Assembly: GCF_003402235.1 (NCBI RefSeq)
Contig: NZ_QEWO01000002.1
Span: 620,001-684,000, forward strand
From: Parahaliea mediterranea
GTDB lineage: Bacteria > Pseudomonadota > Gammaproteobacteria > Pseudomonadales > Halieaceae
Length of the DNA stretch: 64,000 nt
Direction of reading: 5' to 3'
The notes under the pieces were generated by a model. It saw only the letters and a program-made list of their open reading frames with translations, ran no database searches and was not told where the DNA came from. Shown here piece by piece: positions 40,410 to 49,599 of the stretch. A program made the position numbers and the translations under genes. How positions within the stretch are numbered: the stretch's first letter is position 1; the number at the start of each line of letters is the position of its first letter.

Positions 40410-42755
40410 CTACTCTTTCAAGCTGACTGTGACTTTCTCTATCTGCCCGGTAAAGGAGAATGGCAGGTCGTAGCTGAAGTCGATGGCGGAGCCTGAATCG
40501 GTACCCACGTCGACCCCTTCACCCAGGGAGAACTGCAGCGGCACGGTTCGGGCCAGTTGGCCTTCACCAACTTTTTTACCGTTGGCGGTGAGGGTGACCG
40601 CCGCAGCCTTGCCTCGCTCGCCGTTTTTGCCCTGGTAGGCAACGTCGGCCACCAGCGATACCCGGCCGGTGGGCAATGGCGCACTGGAGATGGTGTAGCG
40701 ATCAATCGCCAGCATGTTGTAGACGAAGTGTGCCTTGCCATCGCGCAGGTAAATGCCATAGCCACCGGTGAGGCCGCCGTGGGTGAAGATCATGCCTTCT
40801 GCGCCGGCTTCAGGAATGGTGATGTCCATGGCGACGGAGAAGGATTTGTTCAGCACCGGCGGTGACGCACCGTCGGGCAGTGCGATCTGCCCGGGGTAGT
40901 ACACGTACTGGTTGCGCTTGCCGGCAAGGCTGGGGCGACCCTGCAGTTCGGCGTTCAGGCGCACGGTGCCGCGCCAGTCGAGAGGCAGTACGTTGTACTT
41001 CTCTGCCTCGTCCCAGAACATGGCTTCCAGCTCGGCAACTTTGTCGGGGTGCTCATCGGCCAGGTTGTGCGCCTGGGAGAAGTCCTCGTCGATGTTGTAA
41101 AGCTCCCACTCGGCGGTCATCGGGTCGAACTCGCCACGGGTGGGGCTCCAGGGAACGAAGCTGCGGCTGGAAGCCATCCAGCCGTCGTGGTACATGCCGC
41201 GATTCACCAGCAGTTCGAAGTACTGGCTATGCCGGGTTTCTGCCGCATTTTTGTCATTGAAGGTCTGCAGGAAGCTGGTGCCTTCTATCGGCTTCTGCTC
41301 GACGCCATTGAGCACGGTCGGCGGTGTGATGCCAATCGCCTCGTAGAGGGTCGGGACGATGTCGATAACATGCAGAAACTGACTGCGCAGCCCGCCCCTG
41401 TCGTCGATCTGCGCCGGCCAGGAGATAATCATCGGGTTACGCGTGCCACCGAAATGACTGGCTACCTGCTTGGTCCACTGGAAGGGGGTGGACATAGCAT
41501 GGGCCCAGGCACTAGGGAAGTGATTGAACCACTTGGGCCCGCCCAGTTCGTCGATGTGCTGGATATTGTCCTGCCATTTTTCGGGGAAACCGTTAAAGAA
41601 CAGGTTTTCGTTCAGGCTGCCCTCTAGCCCGCCCTCTGCGCTGGCACCGTTGTCGCCAACGATGTAGATGAACAGGGTATTGTCCGCGGCGGGGGTTGCT
41701 TTCACCGCATCGATGATGCGGCCCATGTGATGATCGACATGGGCGGCGTAACCGGCGAAGACTTCCATCATGCGCGCGTACAACCGCTTCTGGTCGTCGT
41801 TAAGGCTATCCCAGGCCGGCAGGCCGGCGCTGCGCTCGGTCAGTTCGGTACCCGCTGGCACGACGCCCAGTTCAAGCTGGCGCGCCAGTGTAGCCTCGCG
41901 GTAGGCGTCCCAACCCTCGTCGAACTGGCCGGCGAATTTGTCGATCCACTCCTTGGGTGCGTGGTGGGGCGAATGGTTGGCCCCGGGAGCCACATACAGG
42001 AAGAACGGTTTGTCCGGGGAGATACTGGTGCTGCGGCGCACCCAGTCGATGGCCCGGTCGGCGATGTCTTCGGTCAGGTGGTAGTCCGGGTCTTTGCTGC
42101 GGGGTACCAGGTTGCGGTTTTCGTAGAGCAGCGGATCCCAGTGGTTCATGTCGCCGGCATTGAAGCCATAAAAGTAGTCAAAGCCCAGGCCGTTGGCCCA
42201 GCGATCGAAGGGCCCAACCGCGCTGGTCTCCCAGGCGGGTGTGTTGTGGTTCTTGCCGATCCAGGCGGTCATGTAGCCGTTCTGGCGCAGCACTTCGGCA
42301 ACACTGCCCGTACTGCGCGGAATAATGCTTGTATAGCCGTCGTAGCCGGTGGCGGCTTCGGTAATCACACCGTTTGCCGCTGAATGGTGATTGCGGCCGG
42401 TAATCAGCGCCGCCCGTGTGGGGCTGCACAGCGCTGTGGTATGGAAGCGGTTGTACTTCAGGCCTTCGGCGGCCAGTTTGTCCAGCGTCGGCGAGGGAAT
42501 GCCGCCGCCAAAGGCGGTGTACTGTCCAAACCCGGTATCGTCAAGCATGATAAGCACGACGTTGGGCGCACCTTTGGGTGCCTGCGCGGGCTGGGGAAAC
42601 TGCGGGGGATCGGACTCCTTGTAGGTTTTGCCAACGTGCCCTTCAAACTGGAAGTCTGGCCGCGGCAGCACCTGGGGAGTATCCGCCTGGATGCCCGCCG
42701 AAAAAAACACCGCTGGCAGCAAAACGGCGGCCCAGTGACTGAAAAATCGAAGCAT
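40410..42755 (-). CDS. secreted arylsulfatase
   Basis: Sulfatase of 781 residues with a signal peptide ending near AGIQADT. The formylglycine motif is C110-S-P-T-R followed by AALITGR. Metal ligands are in VVLIMLDDTGFGQ and VGDNGASAEGG, and a histidine-rich NHSPHHAP segment lies near 270. A C-terminal beta-sandwich of about 200 residues is probably a binding domain. Activation needs a formylglycine-generating enzyme, not in the window. The ATG follows GAGGGG; a GTG five codons upstream is less likely. It lies 22 bases after a DUF3604 gene and downstream of a TonB receptor on the same strand. Substrate unknown. Confidence 0.93.
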   Translation of the reverse strand: MLRFFSHWAAVLLPAVFFSAGIQADTPQVLPRPDFQFEGHVGKTYKESDPPQFPQPAQAPKGAPNVVLIMLDDTGFGQYTAFGGGIPSPTLDKLAAEGLKYNRFHTTALCSPTRAALITGRNHHSAANGVITEAATGYDGYTSIIPRSTGSVAEVLRQNGYMTAWIGKNHNTPAWETSAVGPFDRWANGLGFDYFYGFNAGDMNHWDPLLYENRNLVPRSKDPDYHLTEDIADRAIDWVRRSTSISPDKPFFLYVAPGANHSPHHAPKEWIDKFAGQFDEGWDAYREATLARQLELGVVPAGTELTERSAGLPAWDSLNDDQKRLYARMMEVFAGYAAHVDHHMGRIIDAVKATPAADNTLFIYIVGDNGASAEGGLEGSLNENLFFNGFPEKWQDNIQHIDELGGPKWFNHFPSAWAHAMSTPFQWTKQVASHFGGTRNPMIISWPAQIDDRGGLRSQFLHVIDIVPTLYEAIGITPPTVLNGVEQKPIEGTSFLQTFNDKNAAETRHSQYFELLVNRGMYHDGWMASSRSFVPWSPTRGEFDPMTAEWELYNIDEDFSQAHNLADEHPDKVAELEAMFWDEAEKYNVLPLDWRGTVRLNAELQGRPSLAGKRNQYVYYPGQIALPDGASPPVLNKSFSVAMDITIPEAGAEGMIFTHGGLTGGYGIYLRDGKAHFVYNMLAIDRYTISSAPLPTGRVSLVADVAYQGKNGERGKAAAVTLTANGKKVGEGQLARTVPLQFSLGEGVDVGTDSGSAIDFSYDLPFSFTGQIEKVTVSLKE

Positions 42756-42777
42756 GATAGGTCCCCTCACGTTGGCG

Positions 42778-44649
42778 TTATTGCGCTGGATGTGAATCCG
42801 GGTAATACCAAACTGCGGAGCTGTAGCCCCGCTCCTGCGCCGTCAGCACCGCCCCTTCCGGCAGCGGCCGGCCATAGCGCACGGCGTCGTAGACGGGCCA
42901 GCGCGGCGTCGGTATCTCCAGCACACGCAGGTAGTAAAAAGCCGGCACCTTGGGGTTGAAATCCGGGTCGCGCCAGGTGGTGGCCAGGGCCTGCGTACCA
43001 ATGCTGTTCTGCCAGGTGGCGGTGTCCAGGTCCACCGTATTGCCTACCGCAGGCAGTTTGCCATCGCTGCCGGGCGCTCGATCGCCACTCCAAGCTACAT
43101 CGTAGACCTTCTCGCGGGCATTGCCATCGGCATCCACCCAGCCTTTTACGATTTGCAGGCGATCGAGGTTGGCGCCAATCGGGTCGCGCTGGGCGGCCAC
43201 CAGTAATGTTGGTGCTTCCGCGGCGGCCGGGGCCGGTGGCAGCACGGCACCCATAGGCACACCTCCTGCGTAGCCGATGGCGGCAATATCGGGTGAGTTT
43301 GCGTCGGCTGCCTCGAAGTCCCAGCCAGCGAACAGGCGCAGGGTCATGCGGGTGCCGGTGGTGCCGTACACTTCACGCCGCTTGAGGGCGTCCCACAGGG
43401 CCTCGCGGGTATTCTCAGTTGCCCACACGGCGGCATAGCCAGAGGACACCTGCTGCCAACGCATGAGATGGATGCTGCCCGCCGATTTGTAAGCACCTTC
43501 AGCCCGTCCCGGCGCGGGCTCAAACACCTTGTGCTTGCCAAAGAAATTATTCTCCTCGGCACTGGCCAGCGAGGTATGGGAGTCAGTACTGCCGATTACG
43601 CCGAACTCGAAGGGGTTTTCGCCTTGCGCGGCCTGGAACTCAAGGCCCTGCTTCAGCGCTTCCCGGGCATACTCGTAGCGCAGCATGTCGTCGGTCTTGG
43701 CCTGGCTGAAGTCCAGGTTGCCCACATCCCAGCTTTCGTAGTCGGCGAACTCATCGTCTGGCGACAACAGTGGGTGTGTTTCGCTGTCACCCTTGATCTG
43801 GGTGATCTCGTAGAGCGGTTCCCAGCGCCGCCGCTCTGCCATATAGGCAGGGCTAAACTTTTGCCCACTGCCGGTAACGGGCGCAAACATTTCGCCGTTG
43901 GACAGGTTGCCGTTATGGGGTATGGCCAGCACCTGACCGCCGGTAGACGCTTCGTATTCAGCGAGGTGATCCCAGAGTGCTTCGGGGTCGATGCTGGTGC
44001 TGGCATTAAACGGCAGGTAGTCCCGTAGCCGGTCGGCGCCATCGCGGTAAAGCACTACGCGGTGCAGGTTATTGCCGGCATCCAGCGCGGTCCATTCGTA
44101 ACCGATAAAGGCCGTGAACTTTCCCGGGTCATTGAAGCGCTCAGCGGTGTCCACCACTTGGTGCCACACCGGCGTGGCGAGTGCCGGGTCGACGATATCG
44201 AAACTCAAATCATCGTTGGAAAAGCGATTGATCATCTCTTCAGCCACACTTTTGTTTTTACCCTGGCGCAGCATTTCGTGCCAGCGCCGGGCGTCGGGGT
44301 ATTGGGTGAGCGAAGGGTCGCCACTGGCCAGCAGGCCGAACAGCCCGGCCCCATCGGAGTGATCTGCCGCCACCAGGAAATCCAAGGGCCTGGAGAGCCG
44401 AACCGGCTGCCCGGAACTGGATTCCACCGTTTCGCCGCGCGCGAACCGGTAGGCTTCCTCCAGACCCAGGCGGTTGCCAAAGGCCGCGGCATCCATCGAC
44501 AGGTTGGTATGCAGGTGGGTATCGCCCCAGAAAACTTCCGTAGGATAGTCACGCTTGGCGTAGGGAGAATAGTCAGCGGCGTAGACTGTGGAGCAAGCCA
44601 GCAGACCAGCCAGCAGATGCTTGCGACGGGGTTTAAAGGTACTGCGCAT
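42778..44649 (-). CDS. DUF3604 (PHP-like metal hydrolase), secreted
   Basis: Exported protein of 623 residues. The N-terminus has a signal peptide (KHLLAGLLACSTVYA); the LLAC could be a lipobox. The DUF3604 core shows metal-type motifs: H45 and H47 in WGDTHLHTNLS, D96-H97 in AADHSDG, a lone His in AIPHNGNLSNG, and STDSHTSLAS. These resemble the PHP phosphoesterase set, so a metal-dependent ester hydrolase is likely. It sits between a TonB receptor and an arylsulfatase gene, which suggests the three handle one compound. The family's activity is not well established. Confidence 0.86.
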   Translation of the reverse strand: MRSTFKPRRKHLLAGLLACSTVYAADYSPYAKRDYPTEVFWGDTHLHTNLSMDAAAFGNRLGLEEAYRFARGETVESSSGQPVRLSRPLDFLVAADHSDGAGLFGLLASGDPSLTQYPDARRWHEMLRQGKNKSVAEEMINRFSNDDLSFDIVDPALATPVWHQVVDTAERFNDPGKFTAFIGYEWTALDAGNNLHRVVLYRDGADRLRDYLPFNASTSIDPEALWDHLAEYEASTGGQVLAIPHNGNLSNGEMFAPVTGSGQKFSPAYMAERRRWEPLYEITQIKGDSETHPLLSPDDEFADYESWDVGNLDFSQAKTDDMLRYEYAREALKQGLEFQAAQGENPFEFGVIGSTDSHTSLASAEENNFFGKHKVFEPAPGRAEGAYKSAGSIHLMRWQQVSSGYAAVWATENTREALWDALKRREVYGTTGTRMTLRLFAGWDFEAADANSPDIAAIGYAGGVPMGAVLPPAPAAAEAPTLLVAAQRDPIGANLDRLQIVKGWVDADGNAREKVYDVAWSGDRAPGSDGKLPAVGNTVDLDTATWQNSIGTQALATTWRDPDFNPKVPAFYYLRVLEIPTPRWPVYDAVRYGRPLPEGAVLTAQERGYSSAVWYYPDSHPAQ

Positions 44650-44716
44650 AACAGATTCCCGGTAATTGAAGGATTGGCGATTGGCGGCCGTCAAGGTGGC
44701 ATGCCTTGCAAGCCTG

Positions 44717-44749
44717 GCCCGCGCCTGGCGTGCAGGGCCAGGCGCGGGC
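44717..44749 (-). repeat. 13-base perfect inverted repeat between the TonB receptor and DUF3604 genes
   Basis: Arms GCCCGCGCCTGGC and GCCAGGCGCGGGC enclose seven bases. The hairpin would be very stable in RNA but has no following T run. Likely an mRNA 3'-end stabiliser or partial terminator that lowers expression of the downstream hydrolases relative to the receptor. Confidence 0.6.
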
Positions 44750-44789
44750 GCGCCGTTTGCGGCGGTGGCAAAGGCAGCTCACGAACCAT

Positions 44790-47108
44790 TCAGAACAGGT
44801 ATTTTACACTGACGCCATAGGTACGTGGCGCTGATACATAATTGCGCATGACGGTCTCGCCGGTGGAGGTATCCAGCAGGCCCAGCGCCCCACCGAGCAC
44901 CTGGGTAAAATACTGGATAGCATAACGCTCATCGGTGAGGTTCTCACCAAAGGCACTGACCTCCCAGTTGGCGTTGCTGCCGCGCAGCGTCAGGCGCGCG
45001 CCAAACAGGTTGTACGCATCGACAGTGGTCTGGGGACTGAGGTCGGAGCCGCCCGCCAGGAAGTCATCAACGTACTGCCAGTCACCGCGGGCAACCAGGC
45101 TCATGCCGCTGTCAAAGTCGAAGGTGTATTCCAGTGCTGCCGCCAGTTCCCACTCGGGGGAGTAGGAGTTGCGCTTGCCGGTATTGTCCTGCGGATTGGG
45201 GCACTGCGGCGTGCCGGGGGGCGGCAACACGGCACAACCGGGCAAGGGCGATGCATTCTTGAAGTCGGTGAACTCCGAATCCAGGTAGGCCAGCGACAGG
45301 TCGAAGCTCAGGTTGTCGGTAGGCAGCATCTTGAGTTCCATTTCCAGGCCCTGCTGACGCAGGGAACCGGCGTTGGTAATCAGGAAGCTGGCGTCACGGA
45401 AGGAGCGGTCCTGGAAGTCGTCAATCTCCATGCGGTAGGCGGTGGCATTCAGCTGCATGGCGCCGCCCATCCAGGTGCTCTTAATGCCAAGCTCCAGGTT
45501 GTCCACCGACTCGGAGTCAAACACACGCTGGCCAATCAGGGGTGTGGCCACGCCGGACGAATTGATACCGCCGGATTTGTAGCCAGTGGAATAGTTGGCA
45601 AACAGCATCATGTCGTCATTGAGGAACCAGGAAAGCACCACGCGATAGGTAAACTGATCGTCGTCGAAGTCGTAATCGCCGGTTTCGGCAGCACGCACTG
45701 CCGCGCCAAAGGGGTTGGCCAGTTCCTGGTTGAAGCGGGCGCGCTTTTCGTCTTCGGTATAACGCCCGCCAAGTGTCAGCTCCAACGAATCGCTCAGGCG
45801 CCAGCGGGTTTCGATAAAGGCAGCGGTACTTTCGGCGCTCTGGTCGAAACGCAACTGGGTGGCCCCCTGCTGCGGGAACGACTGGCACGCAGGCACCTGT
45901 GCAGGCGGCAGCAGCGCGCTGCAGAACGCGGAGCCAAAATTAAGGTCTTCGCCAATTTCGTAGTCTTCATCGAAGTAGTAAAGACCGGCCACAAAGTCCA
46001 TGCGTTCGCCGAACAGGGCATCTTCCGGTGAAATGAACTGTAGTTCCTGGCTCATGGCGTCGGAATCATACAAGCCACGGCGGGTAAGCAAGTCCACACC
46101 GGTGAAAATGACATCGCCGTCCAGTTGGTCGTTCTTCCAGGTGCGCTGCGCGGCAATCCAGCGCAGGTGATAACCGGAGGACAGTGTCCAGTTGAAGTCG
46201 CTGGACAGGCCCCACTGTTCATCGTCCAGGCCACCCACCAGGCGCTGGCTAACGGTGCCGTCGAAGGGGTCGCCAATGTCCGGCGACAGCGGCCCAAAGG
46301 CGTTGCCCAAGCGGTTCACCAAATCCGGAGGGGAATTTTTGCTGGAGACCTCCGCCGGCAAGATGCCGTCGCCGCCCATCTCGGCGTAGTCGTAGCGCAC
46401 AATCCAGTCGATACTGTCGCTGGGCTGCCAGCGGGCAGCCGCGCGGCCCACGTTGACATCGCGATCGCCCCAGTCCTTGCCGTCCAGTTTGTTGTCGTAG
46501 AGACCATCGTGCTGATCGGTCATGCCGGCAAAGCGCAGGGCGAAGGTATCAGACACGGGCACGTTGACGATGCCCCGCAGGCGGTAGGCATCGTAATTAC
46601 CCGCCTCCGCAAATACCTCGCCTTCAAGCCCATCAAACTGCGGCGCCACGGTGCTGATCTGCAGGGCCCCGGTGGTGGCGTTGCGACCAAACAGGGTGCC
46701 CTGCGGCCCGCGCAGCACCTCAACATTTGCCACGTCTAGGAAGCTGCTGAGGATTGCACCGGGGCGCGGGATGTACACCCCGTCGATGAAGGGCGCCACG
46801 CTGGGGTCAATGGCGCTGTTGCCAGAGGCACCCACACCACGCATGCGAATCACCGTTGCCGACGCCTGGGCCTGGCGGTTAATGCGCAGGTTGGGCACCA
46901 CGCGGGTCAGGTCGTCGGCACTGCCGATACCGGCGCTTTCCAGGGCCTCGCCCCCCATCGCCATAATGGACAGGGGAACATCCTGCAGGCTCTCGGTGCG
47001 CTTTTGGGCGGTGACAACCACCTCTTCAAGAGCGGACTGGGAAAGTGCAGGCTGGGCGGTAAGCAGGGCAGCGGCCAGGGCACTAAAAGCACGTAGACGT
47101 GGGGGCAT
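44790..47108 (-). CDS. TonB-dependent outer-membrane receptor
   Basis: Receptor of 772 residues. The signal peptide ends near QPALSQS. The TonB box EEVVVTAQKR is at about 28-37. The plug (about 40-155) has VIRMRGVGASGNSAIDPSV and VEVLRGPQGTLFGRNATTG. The barrel ends in VSVKYLF. It resembles receptors used for bulky organics. It is the first gene of a leftward set with DUF3604 and arylsulfatase, with a GAGGA ribosome site and a TATAAT box just upstream. Ligand unknown; a sulfated or phosphorylated organic compound would fit the partners. Confidence 0.93.
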   Translation of the reverse strand: MPPRLRAFSALAAALLTAQPALSQSALEEVVVTAQKRTESLQDVPLSIMAMGGEALESAGIGSADDLTRVVPNLRINRQAQASATVIRMRGVGASGNSAIDPSVAPFIDGVYIPRPGAILSSFLDVANVEVLRGPQGTLFGRNATTGALQISTVAPQFDGLEGEVFAEAGNYDAYRLRGIVNVPVSDTFALRFAGMTDQHDGLYDNKLDGKDWGDRDVNVGRAAARWQPSDSIDWIVRYDYAEMGGDGILPAEVSSKNSPPDLVNRLGNAFGPLSPDIGDPFDGTVSQRLVGGLDDEQWGLSSDFNWTLSSGYHLRWIAAQRTWKNDQLDGDVIFTGVDLLTRRGLYDSDAMSQELQFISPEDALFGERMDFVAGLYYFDEDYEIGEDLNFGSAFCSALLPPAQVPACQSFPQQGATQLRFDQSAESTAAFIETRWRLSDSLELTLGGRYTEDEKRARFNQELANPFGAAVRAAETGDYDFDDDQFTYRVVLSWFLNDDMMLFANYSTGYKSGGINSSGVATPLIGQRVFDSESVDNLELGIKSTWMGGAMQLNATAYRMEIDDFQDRSFRDASFLITNAGSLRQQGLEMELKMLPTDNLSFDLSLAYLDSEFTDFKNASPLPGCAVLPPPGTPQCPNPQDNTGKRNSYSPEWELAAALEYTFDFDSGMSLVARGDWQYVDDFLAGGSDLSPQTTVDAYNLFGARLTLRGSNANWEVSAFGENLTDERYAIQYFTQVLGGALGLLDTSTGETVMRNYVSAPRTYGVSVKYLF

Positions 47109-47598
47109 CGGGCGATCCTCGGTTATTATAGCTGTGGTTTTTCTAATGATTTTAAGCGGGCCTTTATTGGGGCCTTCTTGTTTTTTTTAAGCCGCTCTTG
47201 GCTATTTTTAGATCATCGATTATTGCGACACTAATCCGCCGCCCGAAACCAGTCTGTCATCTACGCGACAATTTACCAGCACGGCACATACACCCTTCTT
47301 TAATAGCACTTTGGCGAAATAGAAAAAATAAACGAAAAAAATAGCCCGCGGAAAATGCGCTTGTACAGGCAGCCCCTAAAAAAGCTTCCCATAGCACACA
47401 CCATTATTTCTACGGTGAATAATGAAGTATTCATAGAATTGAGTTTTTATCCCTGAAAACCGGGTATAGTCTGCGCAAAAGCGGCTGCCGGCCCCACCGG
47501 GCGGGTTATCAACGCATCGCCAAGGCGCGATGCGGAGCAAACGCCCCGGGCCGCCCGCACCAACCACCTTCAGACCAACACAGTCATAAAACAACCCC
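47109..47598. promoter_or_regulatory. 490-base AT-rich divergent control region
   Basis: No gene seen here. It separates the TonB receptor operon (left) from the acyl-CoA synthetase operon (right) and is visibly richer in A and T than its surroundings. On the minus strand TATAAT (47125-47130) lies 17 bases before the receptor ATG. On the plus strand TATAGT (47465-47470) could serve the synthetase, leaving a leader of about 120 bases. A 16-base inverted repeat lies at 47255-47270. Confidence 0.6.
47255..47270. promoter_or_regulatory. 16-base Crp/Fnr-style inverted repeat in the divergent region
   Basis: TGTCAT-CTAC-GCGACA. It shares TGTCA-N4-CGCGACA with the reverse complement of the site at 29395-29410. 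It lies about 147 bases before the TonB receptor start and 328 before the synthetase start. Another GCGACA half-site is at 47225-47230. Confidence 0.45.
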
Positions 47599-49509
47599 AT
47601 GCCTTTATCTTCTGAATGTTTAAATATCCGCATTGTTACCATCGACGACATCCGCCAGATCGAATCCATCCCCATTGAACAACGCGGCCTGCCGACCAAT
47701 ACCTATGCATTGCTGCGCGCCAGCGCGGCGCGTTTTGGCAACAGGCCCGCCTTGCGTTTTCTGGCAAGCGCCAGGAAGGGCGAGCAAAGCCACGCCCTGA
47801 GCTACAGCGACCTGCTCGCAAAGGTGACCCAGGCGGCCAATGCCTTCCACCAGCTGGGGGTAGGCACGAGCAACGTAGTGTCATCCATGCTGCCCAACCT
47901 GCCACAGACCCACTACACAATCTGGGGCGCAGAGGCAGCGGGGATCTACAATCCCATCAACCCTATGCTGGAGGTGGAGCATGTAGCCGCCATCCTCAAC
48001 GAGGCAAAAACGCGTGTTCTGGTGACCCTGGGCCCCGCCAGCGACCCGCTGCTGTGGCAAAAAGCCCTGCAATTGCAGGCCAGCGTGCCCAGCCTGGCCT
48101 ATGTGCTAACTGTGAACCTGCCCGGCGTGACCGACCCCGGTGAGCACCTGAATGATAAGGTGCTGGACTTCGATGCGCTGCTGGCCGGCCAGGCGGCCGG
48201 CGCCCTTGTCTCTGAACGCGCCATTGACGGGACGGACATCGCATCTTACTTCCACACCGGCGGCACCACCGGAACGCCCAAACTGGCACCACACACCCAC
48301 TTTAACGAGGTGGTCAGCAGCTGGCAGATTGCCTGCGCGGCGGACTTCAAAAGCAGCAGCAAGGGCCTGTGCGGGCTGCCGCTATTTCATGTCAATGCCG
48401 TCTTCGCCACGGGCCTTTCGCTGTGGCTGGTGGGTGGCGAGGCGATACTGGCCACCGCCGCGGGCTATCGCACACCCGCTGTCATCGAGAACTTCTGGCA
48501 TGTGGTTGAAGCCTACCGCGTCACCTACTTCAGCGCCGTACCCACCATCATCAGCGCCCTGCTGGAAGTGCCGGTGGAGGGCTACGACCTGTCGTCACTG
48601 GAGGTCGCCTTCTGCGGCGCCGCGCCGCTCGCCACAGAGCTGATTCGCAAATTCGAAGCCAGAACCGGCCTGGTGCTGGTGGAAGGCTACGGCCAGACCG
48701 AGGGCACCGCGGCCAGCACGCTCAACCCGCGCTACGGCGACCGGCGGGTGGGCTGCGTGGGCTTGCCCCTGCCCTACTGCCACATCCGGATTGTGGAAGT
48801 CGATGCCGAAGGCCGCGCCGTGCGCGAATGCGCAACAAACGAAACCGGCGTTATCGCCATCAGCGGGGCGAACGTTTTCCAGGGCTATAAACAGGCGGCG
48901 CAGAACGTGGGGCAATGGGTGGACGATGGCTGGTTCAACACCGGCGACCTGGGCAGGCTGGATGAAGACGGCTACCTCTGGCTGACCGGGCGCAGCAAGG
49001 ATCTGATCATCCGCGGTGGCCACAATATCGACCCGCAGATGATTGAAGAGGCCTACTACACCTGCGACAAAGTCGCCCAGGCTGCCGCCATCGGCCAGCC
49101 CGACCGGCGCGTGGGCGAGTTGCCGGTGGTGGCCATTCAACTCAAGGCCGGCACCCAGGCCACCGAAGAGGAGATGCTGGCCTTTGGCGCGGCGCACATC
49201 CACGAGCGGGCGGCGGTGCCAAAGGCGGTGATTTTCGTGGATACCATGCCGATGACCGCGGTGGGCAAAATCTTCAAGCCGGCCCTGCGCAACGACCTGA
49301 TTCACACTCTGGTGAGCGGGGAACTCAACGCTGCACTGGGTGCCGACAGTGCGTTTTCCGTCACCGTGGATATCGACAAACAATACGGGCAGCGCGTGAC
49401 GGTGAGGGCAGCGCTCGCCTTGCATGCCGACATCAAGCAGTGCCTGGGTGACTATCCCTTCGCTCTGCATATTGAGGGCGAAGCCAATGCACGCCGCACG
49501 ACGACATAG
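47599..49509 (+). CDS. acyl-CoA synthetase (AMP-forming)
   Basis: Adenylate-forming ligase of 636 residues that joins a carboxylic acid to CoA with ATP. The P-loop-like motif is YFHTGGTTGTPKLAPHTH, followed by the acid pocket and AMP site VEGYGQTEG, the hinge region TGDLGRLDEDGYLWLTGRSKDLIIRGG, and the catalytic lysine in MTAVGKIFKPALR. A C-terminal extension of about 70 residues follows that lysine. The substrate may be a fatty or aromatic acid. The aldehyde dehydrogenase 90 bases downstream would supply the acid. No good ribosome site precedes the ATG. Confidence 0.92.
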   Translation: MPLSSECLNIRIVTIDDIRQIESIPIEQRGLPTNTYALLRASAARFGNRPALRFLASARKGEQSHALSYSDLLAKVTQAANAFHQLGVGTSNVVSSMLPNLPQTHYTIWGAEAAGIYNPINPMLEVEHVAAILNEAKTRVLVTLGPASDPLLWQKALQLQASVPSLAYVLTVNLPGVTDPGEHLNDKVLDFDALLAGQAAGALVSERAIDGTDIASYFHTGGTTGTPKLAPHTHFNEVVSSWQIACAADFKSSSKGLCGLPLFHVNAVFATGLSLWLVGGEAILATAAGYRTPAVIENFWHVVEAYRVTYFSAVPTIISALLEVPVEGYDLSSLEVAFCGAAPLATELIRKFEARTGLVLVEGYGQTEGTAASTLNPRYGDRRVGCVGLPLPYCHIRIVEVDAEGRAVRECATNETGVIAISGANVFQGYKQAAQNVGQWVDDGWFNTGDLGRLDEDGYLWLTGRSKDLIIRGGHNIDPQMIEEAYYTCDKVAQAAAIGQPDRRVGELPVVAIQLKAGTQATEEEMLAFGAAHIHERAAVPKAVIFVDTMPMTAVGKIFKPALRNDLIHTLVSGELNAALGADSAFSVTVDIDKQYGQRVTVRAALALHADIKQCLGDYPFALHIEGEANARRTTT

Positions 49510-49599
49510 ACCCGTGCGGCGGGCAGGCAGCCTGGTGCCAGTAACAAACTGGCCCAACCTTCCGCAATCTTCCCAACCACATCGCAAAGGACAATTGCC

